The translations under genes were made by a program, and so were the position numbers. Shown here piece by piece: positions 23,827-32,147 of a stretch of 43,209 bases of DNA. The stretch is from Pectobacterium betavasculorum (GTDB lineage: Bacteria > Pseudomonadota > Gammaproteobacteria > Enterobacterales > Enterobacteriaceae): positions 1 to 43,209 of the forward strand of contig NZ_JQHM01000019.1 of NCBI RefSeq assembly GCF_000749845.1. The letters are read 5' to 3'. Under the pieces are notes generated by a model. That model ran no database searches. It was not told the DNA's origin and saw only the letters and a list, made by a program, of their open reading frames with translations. Every line of letters begins with the position of its first letter. Within the stretch, counting starts at the first letter, position 1.

Positions 23827-24560
23827 ACGCCGCTTTCCTTGACGTGAATCAGGCACCAGTTTGCCAGCGTCATGATCTCTTCCGCTGCCACGCTGTCTGG
23901 GCGGCATTCGCCCAGCGGCTGTTTCAGCATCAGTGATTCTGACAACGCTTCGTCACGGTGTACTACTAGCGGCAGTAAGTGTGACAGCGTGTGCAGCCAG
24001 AACTGGTGTAAATCCTGCTGAAGCGTACTGAGGGTGGAAAATTGATTGACCAGAAAATGGCACTGACGCGGTAACGCCTGTTGATGTAGACGTGAATGGC
24101 AGTTGGCATCCGCTATCACCACCTGAAAAACGGTATTTGCGGTGGCCAACGCCTGTCGTGTCAGCGGGCTGTTGCCCGCCGGTACATCGATCAATATCCA
24201 GCGATGACGTCCCGCAGCGCTAAGCTGTGCCAGATTATTTTGCCACGTCGCGGGGTGCTGCTGGTAATGCTGTTGTAGTGTCGCGATTTCCTGAGGGTTC
24301 AGGCGGCCAAACGGTAGAAAATCCAATCCGGGGAGATATTGCATGGCACCGGTTTGCCACGGTGTGTTGTCGGCTTCTGCTCGCGCCCAGCCACGGCGCT
24401 GTTCAAACGGCATATTAAAGTTAATGCGCAGCAAATTGTCCGGCGAGAAATCCATCACCAGCGCGGATTCGCCCAGCCGGTGGAACGCCCACCCCAATGC
24501 TGCGGCTATCGAGGTTGTTCCCACGCCTCCACGGATTCCCTGCAAGGCAATAACGGGCAT
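23823..24560 (-). CDS. bcsQ: Cellulose biosynthesis protein BcsQ (MinD-like ATPase)
   Basis: A ParA/MinD-type ATPase of 245 aa that associates with the cellulose secretion complex in the cytoplasm and is needed for cellulose production in enterobacteria. The deviant Walker A is GIRGGVGTTSIAAALGWAF at residues 8-26, without the usual lysine at its second-last place as in other BcsQ/YhjQ proteins. The second nucleotide-binding segment is WILIDVPAGNSPLTRQAL. It starts 2 nt after the bcsR stop, and its own stop overlaps the bcsA start (ATGA), so bcsR, bcsQ and bcsA should be translated together. No premature stop is present, unlike the known bcsQ lesion of E. coli K-12. Confidence 0.94.
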   Translation of the reverse strand: MPVIALQGIRGGVGTTSIAAALGWAFHRLGESALVMDFSPDNLLRINFNMPFEQRRGWARAEADNTPWQTGAMQYLPGLDFLPFGRLNPQEIATLQQHYQQHPATWQNNLAQLSAAGRHRWILIDVPAGNSPLTRQALATANTVFQVVIADANCHSRLHQQALPRQCHFLVNQFSTLSTLQQDLHQFWLHTLSHLLPLVVHRDEALSESLMLKQPLGECRPDSVAAEEIMTLANWCLIHVKESGV

Positions 24561-24562
24561 CG

Positions 24563-24772
24563 TCAGTCGCTCCCAGCCGGCTCTTTTAATTCATCCAGCA
24601 GCGGCCAGCGAGCCATCATTTGGCTCAGACGCGCCTGACGGGCGATATCGATATAGTTTATTTCAGGTAAAGAAAAAGCCTGACTGAGAACCCGTAAGTC
24701 GTCATCAGATCTTGCGTTCTCGGTTAAATCGGTGCGTGCGCTGTTATCTATACGAGTCGATTGGTTATTCAT
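24563..24772 (-). CDS. bcsR: Cellulose biosynthesis protein BcsR
   Basis: A 69-aa cytoplasmic protein that works with BcsQ in the cellulose secretion complex. I chose the ATG at 24772 (MNNQSTRIDNS) because AGAGG lies six bases upstream; an in-frame ATG at 24799 lacks a ribosome site. The conserved core is LSQAFSLPEINYIDIARQAR followed by RWPLLDEL, which closely matches E. coli BcsR (LKQAFSLPDIDY and RWPLLAEF). It is the first gene of bcsRQABZC and is divergent from bcsE. The N-terminal 30 residues are polar and probably disordered. Confidence 0.9.
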   Translation of the reverse strand: MNNQSTRIDNSARTDLTENARSDDDLRVLSQAFSLPEINYIDIARQARLSQMMARWPLLDELKEPAGSD

Positions 24773-24820
24773 TCCATGCCTCTGAAATAGGCTATCCATT
24801 ATTGAGATAGATAAAGGGAA

Positions 24821-24839
24821 ACATCTGAATAACAGATGT
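24821..24839. promoter_or_regulatory. Inverted repeat in the bcsR-bcsE divergent region
   Basis: ACATCTG-AATAA-CAGATGT is a perfect 7-5-7 dyad, 49 bp upstream of the bcsR start in the only stretch where promoters for both bcs operons can lie (24773-25097). It has the size of an operator or a leader hairpin. I cannot name the binding protein. Confidence 0.4.
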
Positions 24840-25097
24840 GGTGCTTCTTTTGCCCCATGACAGACGGTCTGGCAGATGAAGGCTTGCGCCTCTGCTGTTT
24901 TTAATAAAATAGTGGGCAGGCCAATTAACTATAGCAATGAATTGGTGTTTGTAATGTTGAACGCTAAAAATAGTAAAAGAGGGGATTTATTAAGGGAACG
25001 GAATAATTAAGAACGCGACGTTGTGATCCTACAGAGGGCTGCTAGAGTTTATTTTGATTGGTTGGTTACCGCCATTAACGGAAAAGAAAATCAGTCT

Positions 25098-26672
25098 ATG
25101 AAGCAGAACTTTTCATTAGGTATTCGTCACCTTTGGGATGAGCTGGCTACGCTCCAGCAGGCTGGATTTTATTGGGTGAATATTGATCGGCAGGTTGATG
25201 CTGCACTATTTTGCCAGCAGGTTATACATAGCCAAAATAACGACACAAGGGTGGCGTTAATAGGTTGTGGGGAACGATCTGATGCATTTCTGACCACATT
25301 GTTTAACACCGAAATAAAACAATTAACTTGCTATTCGTTACCGGAAAATAAAGCCGCGTTGCTGAATTTAACCGATGATTTAATGCGAGCACTGCGCCCG
25401 AAAAATCGTCTTTTAGTGCTTTATGCACCCGCTAGCCTGTGGCGAGATATTTCGCCGGAGAGGCTACAACGTTGGGTGGATGACACGGCAGTATGGCTAC
25501 ATCAGCGCCAGTGTACGCTGGTGGTGTTCAGTCATAGCAGCGGTGTAACCCGCCTGAGAAATATGCTGATCTCCCAGCATCGTGGGCTTTACGGTTTGGC
25601 TAGCCTGCAATGGCAGCAGGATCGCGCGCAGTATTTGGTGTCGTGGTGGACAACGGAAAGAAGCGTGCGGGCGAATCAGGTACAGATGCTGCAATCCGAT
25701 GATGACGGATGGCAAATGCTGACGGAAGAACAACCTGACCTCACGCCGTCTCTGAATGACGATGGGCTCTTTCTTATGGAAAGGAGCGTGCTGGAAGGGG
25801 CGCCTGCGCTGTCAGAAAACTGGCAGTTAATGGACGACAACGCCATTTTGGTACAAACCGGTATGCTGACGCATGCGGCAACCCTCGTTTTCGCACTTAA
25901 TCAGACTACTCAGGTGGATACGCTCGCCAAACAGGTTCATAGCCTGCGTCGGCAACGTGGCGAATTGCTGAAGATAGTGGTGCGGGAAATGAAGCCCTGC
26001 CTGCGCGCCAGCGACGAGCGCCTATTATTGGCGTGTGGCGCAAATCTTATTGTCTCCCATTCAGAGCCGCTATCTCGCTTCCTGACGCGGATTGAAAGCG
26101 TGCAAGGGCAGCGCTTTACCAAACATGTTCCTGTCGATGTCGAGATCCTGCTGACCACCATGCGTCCGTTGCAGATTAAGGGCTACCAGCCTCCTGAGAC
26201 ATTTCGGCAGTCTGTGCAGATGTTGATTGATAGTACGTTGATGCCTGAAGGCAGCAAAGGCGTGCTGGTGGCATTGCGTCCTGTGCCGGGAGTACGAGCG
26301 GCGCAGTCGTTGACGTTATGTACGTTGAGGCGCTTTGGCGACGTCGTCACGATCGCGCAGGGGCGTCTGTTTTTATTCCTGTCCAATTGTCGTCTGAATG
26401 AATTGGATATCGCGTTGAAATCCATCTTCCGCCTGCCGGTGGATGAAGTGTTCAGCAATCGGATTGTGTGGTCACAGGACTTACAGATTCTGGCGGAGAT
26501 CAAAGCGTTGACACAAGACAACACCTCCGGGCAGGAACAGCAGATTAATGATTATGCGCAATTGCAACGGACCGAATCTGCACCACGCAGTCAGGCGGTG
26601 CGGCATGAACCTATTGCTATTGATTTACTGGGGCCTGATTTACTGACCCGCGCACCGGGAGAAACATCATGA
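25098..26672 (+). CDS. bcsE: Cyclic di-GMP-binding protein BcsE
   Basis: A regulatory subunit of the cellulose secretion system that binds cyclic di-GMP and boosts output. With start ATG 25098 the protein is 524 aa and begins MKQNFSLGIRHLWDELATLQ, aligned with E. coli BcsE; the frame extends to a GTG at 25023 but that part has no similarity or ribosome site. Both cyclic di-GMP motifs are visible: RASDERLLLAC (RxxD, about residue 303) and RFGD (RxGD, residues 412-415) followed by VVTIAQGRLFLFLSNCR. It lies divergent from bcsR and overlaps bcsF by 4 nt (ATGA). The C-terminal ~60 residues are polar and less conserved. Confidence 0.94.
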   Translation: MKQNFSLGIRHLWDELATLQQAGFYWVNIDRQVDAALFCQQVIHSQNNDTRVALIGCGERSDAFLTTLFNTEIKQLTCYSLPENKAALLNLTDDLMRALRPKNRLLVLYAPASLWRDISPERLQRWVDDTAVWLHQRQCTLVVFSHSSGVTRLRNMLISQHRGLYGLASLQWQQDRAQYLVSWWTTERSVRANQVQMLQSDDDGWQMLTEEQPDLTPSLNDDGLFLMERSVLEGAPALSENWQLMDDNAILVQTGMLTHAATLVFALNQTTQVDTLAKQVHSLRRQRGELLKIVVREMKPCLRASDERLLLACGANLIVSHSEPLSRFLTRIESVQGQRFTKHVPVDVEILLTTMRPLQIKGYQPPETFRQSVQMLIDSTLMPEGSKGVLVALRPVPGVRAAQSLTLCTLRRFGDVVTIAQGRLFLFLSNCRLNELDIALKSIFRLPVDEVFSNRIVWSQDLQILAEIKALTQDNTSGQEQQINDYAQLQRTESAPRSQAVRHEPIAIDLLGPDLLTRAPGETS

Positions 26673-26890
26673 TGAACCTGATTGATATCGTTCAACTGGT
26701 GTTATTGAGTGCGGTCATCTTCTTTACGCTTGGCTATCTGGCACACCGTGTGATTCCTCATTGGATTCAGTACTTGAAAAACAGGCTATTGTCGCCGCGC
26801 TACCTGAAGCCCGCGCGTGTCTGGATGCGTAACCCTTCTTCAACAAAGACGGTCTCAACCAAGCCGACTTCAGCAGAGACTAAAAAATAA
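26669..26890 (+). CDS. bcsF: Cellulose biosynthesis membrane protein BcsF
   Basis: A 73-aa single-pass inner-membrane protein that links BcsE to BcsG at the membrane. The start overlaps the bcsE stop (ATGA), with GGGAGA a few bases before. One hydrophobic helix covers residues about 5-25 (IDIVQLVLLSAVIFFTLGYL), followed by a basic cytoplasmic tail with YLKNRLLSPRYLKPARVW, as in E. coli BcsF. The last 15 residues are Thr/Ser/Lys-rich. It ends 1 nt before the bcsG start. Confidence 0.9.
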   Translation: MMNLIDIVQLVLLSAVIFFTLGYLAHRVIPHWIQYLKNRLLSPRYLKPARVWMRNPSSTKTVSTKPTSAETKK

Positions 26891-26891
26891 A

Positions 26892-28538
26892 ATGGACGAA
26901 AAAACACGTACGCAAAAACAGCAGAACCTCTGGCGCTACTGGCGTGGGCTCGGTGCCTGGAATGTGTATTTTTTGCTGAAATTCGCCCTGTTATGGTTTG
27001 GCTACCTGAATTTTCATCCGCTGCTTAATCTGGTCTTTCTGGCGTTTCTGCTGTTCCCGATCCCCAATCACACACTGCACCGCTGGCGTCATATTATTGC
27101 CGTCCCGCTCGGTATCGGGCTTTTTTACCATGATACCTGGTTGCCGGGCATCAACAGTATTCTCAGTCAGGGAACGCAGGTTGTTGGTTTTAGCGGCGCT
27201 TATTTGTTGGAGCTGTTAAACCGCTTCATTAACTGGCAAATGGTGGGGGTGGCCCTGGTTATTACCGTGGCCTATCTATTTTTCGCGCAGTGGATTCGTA
27301 TTACGGTGTTTACCGTGGCGGCACTGGCGTGGCTAAACATCGTCAATCTGGCGGGGCCTGCGGTTTCGCTGATGCCTGCGACATCGACGGCGTCCGCAAC
27401 CTCGGCAGCGGCTTCCCCAACCGATGGAGGCACTGCGCTGCCTGAGGCGACATTACCGCCAACGAACGCAAACCTAACGGCTTATCTCAATCAATTTTAT
27501 ACGCGAGAAAAGGCGCGAACCACGGTGTTTCCCGTTACGCTGTCGCAGGATGCACAGCCTTTTGACCTGCTGATTATCAATATCTGTTCGCTGTCGTGGT
27601 CGGATCTGGAGGTGGCGCAGTTAGAAAACCACCCGCTGTGGAAGAAGTTCGATATCCTGTTCCGCCAGTTTAATTCTGCCACCGCTTATAGTGGGCCTGC
27701 GTCAATTCGCCTGCTGCGTGCAAGCTGTGGCCAACAGTCCCACACCGATTTGTACCAGCCAGTGAATCAACAGTGCTACCTGTTCAGTAATTTGGTGAAG
27801 CTGGGTTTTGAAGAGCAACTGATGCTCGATCATTCCGGCGTCTTCGGGAATTACCTGCGTGAGGTGCGCGAAGAGGGCGATATTCAGATTCCGATGCTCT
27901 CGCAGGAGGGGATTAGCCACCAGATTACCTCGTTTGACGGCGAGCCGATTTATAACGATCTGGAACTATTAAATCGTTGGTTAGGCGAGCGAGGTAAAGC
28001 GACGACAGCGCGCAACGCGACCTTCTTTAACCTGATTCCGCTGCATGACGGTAACCGCTTTGTCGGCACCAATCAGTCGGCTGACTATGCGCCACGCGCC
28101 AAGATTCTGTTTGATCAACTGGATGCCTTTTTTGACGTTCTGCAAAAATCTGGTCGTAAAGTGATGGTTATTGTCGTGCCAGAGCACGGCGCGGCGCTGG
28201 CCGGTGATAAGATGCAAATGTCCGGGCTGCGTGATATTCCCAGTCCGAGCATCACGCATATTCCTGTTGGCGTGAAACTATTTGGCCTACAGGCTTCGCA
28301 TCAGAGCGACACGCTGGAAATTACGTCACCGAGCAGCTATCTGGCGATTTCAGAACTGGTGGCGCGGATGGTTGACGGTAAAGTGTTCACCGCGCCTTCT
28401 GTGGACTGGCAAGCACTGACGAGTGCACTGCCACAAACGGAAGCGATTTCGGAAAATGAGAATGCTATCGTGATGCAATATCAGGGAAAACCCTATATTC
28501 GCCTGAACGGTGGAGACTGGGTGCCTTACCCGCAATAG
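26892..28538 (+). CDS. bcsG: Cellulose phosphoethanolamine transferase BcsG
   Basis: An inner-membrane enzyme that transfers phosphoethanolamine from phospholipid to cellulose in the periplasm. The protein is 548 aa from the ATG at 26892. Four to five membrane helices fill residues 20-160, then a Thr/Ala/Pro linker leads to an alkaline-phosphatase-like periplasmic domain. Visible catalytic residues are the nucleophile serine in TAYSGPASIRLLRASCGQ (about residue 267), the zinc-site VPEHGAAL (E431, H432), and the structural cysteine in INICSLSWSD (about 232). It closes the bcsEFG operon, with a terminator just downstream. Its presence predicts that this strain makes phosphoethanolamine-modified cellulose (inference). 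Confidence 0.94.
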   Translation: MDEKTRTQKQQNLWRYWRGLGAWNVYFLLKFALLWFGYLNFHPLLNLVFLAFLLFPIPNHTLHRWRHIIAVPLGIGLFYHDTWLPGINSILSQGTQVVGFSGAYLLELLNRFINWQMVGVALVITVAYLFFAQWIRITVFTVAALAWLNIVNLAGPAVSLMPATSTASATSAAASPTDGGTALPEATLPPTNANLTAYLNQFYTREKARTTVFPVTLSQDAQPFDLLIINICSLSWSDLEVAQLENHPLWKKFDILFRQFNSATAYSGPASIRLLRASCGQQSHTDLYQPVNQQCYLFSNLVKLGFEEQLMLDHSGVFGNYLREVREEGDIQIPMLSQEGISHQITSFDGEPIYNDLELLNRWLGERGKATTARNATFFNLIPLHDGNRFVGTNQSADYAPRAKILFDQLDAFFDVLQKSGRKVMVIVVPEHGAALAGDKMQMSGLRDIPSPSITHIPVGVKLFGLQASHQSDTLEITSPSSYLAISELVARMVDGKVFTAPSVDWQALTSALPQTEAISENENAIVMQYQGKPYIRLNGGDWVPYPQ

Positions 28539-28579
28539 CGCCGACCGCCATAACATCATGCTAATCGTTTAGGCATCGA

Positions 28580-28617
28580 GAAACACAGGGGGCATCTCTA
28601 ATGCTCCCCTGTGTTTC
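28580..28617 (+). terminator. Terminator after bcsG
   Basis: GAAACACAGGGG (from 28580) pairs with CCCCTGTGTTTC (28606-28617), a 12-bp stem extended inwards by GCAT/ATGC. The T-run is poor on both strands, so termination may be partial. Confidence 0.6.
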
Positions 28618-28813
28618 CCCTAAAAACGGGCAGTACTAGGCTGTCATAACACGTTCTGCCCTTCTTAACCGCTTGCTGTATTCGCGCTCAACTCCCAAAT
28701 AGTCACGCTAGCTTATAAAGGGGATATATCCTATTCTGAGGCCGCATTACCGCTGTCGCCTGGGGTTGCCTAGGATTAAGATGAAATCCCCCGAACATCA
28801 GCAGAAAACAGCG

Positions 28814-28881
28814 TTGAGGCGACGATAAGCTGCCTTATACTATTTGCCGCGTGTAACTTGTGCGCGCCACGGCGCGTTTTT
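28814..28881 (+). promoter_or_regulatory. Candidate sigma-70 promoter followed by a terminator-like hairpin
   Basis: TTGAGG (28814) and TATACT (28836) are 16 bp apart, giving a plausible promoter for the PdeK/HmsP-like gene. About 20 nt downstream CGCGC-CACG-GCGCG (28863-28876) is followed by five T, the form of an intrinsic terminator or attenuator in the leader. Nothing else was recognised between bcsG and the next gene (28618-28959). Confidence 0.45.
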
Positions 28882-28959
28882 CGCGTTGTGTATTGCTCAC
28901 CTCTTTTATCCGGTGGGTCAGGTATTCAGGTTTGCAAAAAAGATTGACGGAGAAAGCGC

Positions 28960-30141
28960 TTGCGGCTCAGACGTTCATTAACGATTAAACAGATGACTGC
29001 CGTGTCTGCCGTGGCACTGGTGACGATCAGCCTGTTTATCGTCATACAGCTCTTTCATTTCGTTCATCAGCGCCGTGAAGATTACGCCAAGCAGTTGGAG
29101 AGTATCGCCTATTCCGTGCGTCAACCGCTGACGGATGCGGTGTTACAAGGGGAAGTCCAGCGAGCTGGCAATATTCTGGATAGCTTGCTGCCAGCTGCCT
29201 TTCTTAGTCGGGCAGATGTATTGCTGCCGGATGATTTCCAAACGCTGCACGCCAATTTTCCGAAAGAACGTCCGGTGCCGGACTGGATCGCCCGAGTCTT
29301 TAAGCTGCCGATCCGCATCTCCATCCCGCTCTATTCGCCGCCGCAGACGCAATATTCGGCTCCGCTGGCACATCTGGTCTTGCAGGCGGATTCCTACCAA
29401 ATGTATCAATTTATCGTCAGCACGTTTTCAACTATGCTGGCGACGTATCTGCTGCTGGCGTTGATTATGTCGATCGCCATTACCTGGTGTATTAATCGGC
29501 TGCTGATACACCCGCTGCGCGGGATTATTGTCGAGTTACAGAATCTACCGCCGGACGCGATGCTTCACCGTCCGCTCACGCTACCGCCCTGGCATCAGGA
29601 TGATGAGTTGGGCGCGCTGGTGCGCAGCTATAATCGCAATCAACAGCTGTTAGAGCAGTCGCTCTCTGCCGGAAATACAGGCGTTCGCCTACCGGACAAG
29701 GCGCATTTTGTACGACGCTTCGAACAGCGTTTGGCCGATGGTATCCCGTTCAGCCTACTGGTTATCGGGCTTGACTCCTCAGCGAGTCAGGGTGATATGG
29801 CCACGTTGGCCAAGCAGCTTCACGCGGTGATAGCAGAACAAAATGAGGCTGGTCTGATCTACCTGGCATGCCTTGATTGTGATGAGTTTTCCATCATTGG
29901 GAAAGCGCTAGAATCCGCGGGGCAGGCACAGGATTGGGTGCAAAACGTGATGCTGGCGATTAACTCTCCTTTTTTACCTGCGGGTTCCCAGCCTGCACGG
30001 GCCGTCAGCGCCGGTATCCTCACGATTACCGATCCTCGACCAGAGGACGCGGCGCTGCTCTTGTCGCAAGCTCGTTTTGCCATGCAACTGGCGCGGCGTG
30101 ATAAAAAATGCGGTATTCACCATCTCACCACACCCTCATGA
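28960..30141 (+). CDS. PdeK/HmsP-like membrane protein with degenerate GGDEF and no EAL
   Basis: A two-helix inner-membrane sensor of 393 aa. The start is TTG 28960, with GGAG seven bases upstream and a product (MRLRRSLTIKQMTAVSAVAL) collinear with E. coli PdeK/YhjK. Order: helix 1 (about 12-33), a periplasmic sensor with SRADVLLPDDFQ and YSAPLAHLVLQADSYQMYQF, helix 2 (about 155-177), a HAMP-like segment ending WHQDDELGALVRSYNRNQQL, then a GGDEF-like domain. The signature is replaced by CLDCDEFSIIGK, so cyclase activity is not expected. The frame ends at GIHHLTTPS where the E. coli protein continues into an EAL phosphodiesterase domain; no EAL sequence follows. It may be a signal-binding or membrane regulator beside the cellulose genes, or a decayed phosphodiesterase. 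Confidence 0.8.
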   Translation: MRLRRSLTIKQMTAVSAVALVTISLFIVIQLFHFVHQRREDYAKQLESIAYSVRQPLTDAVLQGEVQRAGNILDSLLPAAFLSRADVLLPDDFQTLHANFPKERPVPDWIARVFKLPIRISIPLYSPPQTQYSAPLAHLVLQADSYQMYQFIVSTFSTMLATYLLLALIMSIAITWCINRLLIHPLRGIIVELQNLPPDAMLHRPLTLPPWHQDDELGALVRSYNRNQQLLEQSLSAGNTGVRLPDKAHFVRRFEQRLADGIPFSLLVIGLDSSASQGDMATLAKQLHAVIAEQNEAGLIYLACLDCDEFSIIGKALESAGQAQDWVQNVMLAINSPFLPAGSQPARAVSAGILTITDPRPEDAALLLSQARFAMQLARRDKKCGIHHLTTPS

Positions 30142-30459
30142 ATATTCACGGGTAACGTAATGTTACTTTGCGTAGATATGTTTCCTGAACGTTGCTTCCC
30201 CCGTATGGCGTGGGGTTGAAGGCTTTTGGTAGGGGTGTTTCTGCTGTAAAAATGTGCATCTGTTACAAGTAAATTGCATTAATGTTTCTTTATAATTCCT
30301 GCTGACGTGATTCAGCTCTTGTTTTTAACCTGTTGTTCACAAACTAAACTTATAAAACATTCTCAGCTTGTTATTGCAATGTTACTTTCCGGCGCAATCA
30401 CAGGCGGCATTTTCGTACCCTATTCCCCTCCTGTGTTTTCCCCACCATAGGACGTATGT
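30142..30459. other. Gene-free region upstream of dctA
   Basis: A 318-bp intergenic stretch with no credible ORF. It should contain the dctA promoter. I see A/T-rich segments but no operator close enough to a consensus to name. Confidence 0.4.
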
Positions 30460-31752
30460 ATGAAAACATCAATTTTTAAAAGTCTTTATTTTCAAGTTCT
30501 TACGGCCATCACAATAGGGATCCTGTTGGGGCATTTCTACCCCCAGCTTGGCGAGCAAATGAAGCCGTTGGGCGACGGGTTTGTTAAATTAATTAAAATG
30601 ATTATTGCGCCGGTTATCTTCTGTACGGTAGTAACCGGTATCGCAGGCATGGAAAGTATGAAATCGGTCGGTCGCACTGGTGCGGCGGCTCTGTTGTATT
30701 TTGAAATTGTCAGTACGATTGCGCTGATTATCGGTCTGGTCGTTGTTAACGTTGTGAAACCTGGCGTCGGCATGAACATCGACCCGAGTACGCTGGATGC
30801 GTCTGCGGTGGCGGTTTATACCCAACAGGCCTCGCAACAAGGTCTGATTCCGTTTTTGATGGACGTGATTCCGGCGAGTGTGGTCGGTGCGTTTGCCAGC
30901 GGTAATATCTTGCAGGTTCTGCTGTTTGCTGTGATGTTCGGTTTTGCGCTGCACCGCTTGGGGCCAAAGGGCAAAGTCATTTTTGATGTGATCGACAGCT
31001 TCTCCAAGGTCATTTTCGGCGTCATTAACATGATCATGAAATTGGCGCCACTGGGGGCGTTCGGTGCTATGGCCTTCACCATCGGTAAATATGGTGTCGG
31101 TACGCTGGTGCAGTTGGGGCAACTGATCGCCTGCTTCTACATCACCTGTGTTCTATTCGTCTTTCTGGTGCTGGGTAGTATTGCCAAGGCAACGGGTTTC
31201 AGTATCTTCAAATTTATTCGCTACATCCGTGAAGAACTGCTGATCGTGTTGGGTACCTCCTCTTCCGAATCCGTGTTGCCACGAATGCTGGAGAAAATGG
31301 AGAAGGTTGGCTATAAAAAATCCGTTGTGGGTCTGGTTATTCCTACCGGTTACTCGTTCAACCTTGACGGTACCTCCATCTATCTGACGATGGCGGCGGT
31401 GTTTATCGCTCAGGCGACCAACAGCCACATGGATATCTGGCATCAGATTACGTTGCTGGTGGTGTTGTTGCTGTCCTCTAAAGGTGCCGCGGGCGTGACG
31501 GGCAGTGGATTTATCGTGCTGGCAGCAACGCTATCTGCCGTGGGTCACCTGCCTGTTGCCGGTCTGGCGTTAATTCTGGGTATTGACCGCTTTATGTCAG
31601 AAGCCCGTGCGTTGACCAACCTGATTGGTAACGGTGTTGCGACCATCGTGGTAGCAAAATATTGCCGCGAGCTGGATGAGAAAAAACTGCAAGCTGAGCT
31701 GTCTGGGACTAGTAAGAATGATAACGCGGCCACGCCAACGGCGCAGTCGTAA
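30460..31752 (+). CDS. dctA: C4-dicarboxylate transporter DctA
   Basis: A proton- or sodium-coupled symporter of the DAACS family that takes up succinate, fumarate and malate aerobically; inner membrane. The protein is 430 aa, the family length. Diagnostic parts are the N-terminal [40 protein letters not shown], the serine-rich re-entrant loop [14 protein letters not shown], the [15 protein letters not shown] substrate/cation motif, the second re-entrant loop [20 protein letters not shown], and [20 protein letters not shown]. It lies between the PdeK-like gene and yhjJ, the same neighbourhood as in E. coli, and is followed by a strong terminator. Confidence 0.97.
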   Translation: MKTSIFKSLYFQVLTAITIGILLGHFYPQLGEQMKPLGDGFVKLIKMIIAPVIFCTVVTGIAGMESMKSVGRTGAAALLYFEIVSTIALIIGLVVVNVVKPGVGMNIDPSTLDASAVAVYTQQASQQGLIPFLMDVIPASVVGAFASGNILQVLLFAVMFGFALHRLGPKGKVIFDVIDSFSKVIFGVINMIMKLAPLGAFGAMAFTIGKYGVGTLVQLGQLIACFYITCVLFVFLVLGSIAKATGFSIFKFIRYIREELLIVLGTSSSESVLPRMLEKMEKVGYKKSVVGLVIPTGYSFNLDGTSIYLTMAAVFIAQATNSHMDIWHQITLLVVLLLSSKGAAGVTGSGFIVLAATLSAVGHLPVAGLALILGIDRFMSEARALTNLIGNGVATIVVAKYCRELDEKKLQAELSGTSKNDNAATPTAQS

Positions 31753-31800
31753 TTCCAGCAAGTAGTTAGCGTTTCCAGCATAGTTCATATGCCCTAAATC

Positions 31801-31838
31801 ATTCCCCGCGGCGTTCTGCACCGTGGGGAATTTTTTTG
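31801..31838 (+). terminator. Intrinsic terminator of dctA
   Basis: ATTCCCCGCGG pairs with CCGTGGGGAAT around a 9-nt loop (31801-31830), followed by a run of seven or more T. This is a textbook rho-independent terminator. Confidence 0.95.
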
Positions 31839-31924
31839 TTGGTAAGCTTTTTGTCTGCCAAATTTTTGTTTGTAAACTCGTCGAATCAAACGGCTTTGCT
31901 CTCGCTTCTTATCCGCCATAAAAC

Positions 31925-31956
31925 GTAAAAATATTGTTAAATATGACTATTTTTAC
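31925..31956. promoter_or_regulatory. AT-rich inverted repeat in the dctA-yhjJ gap
   Basis: GTAAAAATA (31925-31933) and TATTTTTAC (31948-31956) are a perfect 9-bp inverted repeat with a 14-bp spacer. GGTGGC/GCCACC (32071-32091) can form a leader hairpin before yhjJ. No gene was seen in 31839-32147. Confidence 0.35.
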
Positions 31957-32147
31957 CTTTTTTGCAGATTATTTCGCCTCTTGAAGTGACATAGACAAAA
32001 GCGCGCTGTCCAATGCAATGGTACACTTCGCGTCTTCAATTTCTTCCGTGATATATCCACGAGAGTGTGCGGTGGCAGACGCAAGGCCACCATAATGATC
32101 AACAATAACCACATTATTATGTTGGATAGCTATGAGTAGGGGTTCAC

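Noticed and set aside
30240-30270. TGTGC...TTACA before dctA as a CRP site
   Set aside because: The half-sites are imperfect and the spacing is one base short of the consensus N6.
30589-31122. 177-codon open frame antisense to dctA
   Set aside because: Opposite-strand shadow with skewed Asn/His/Arg/Gln composition and no supporting signals.
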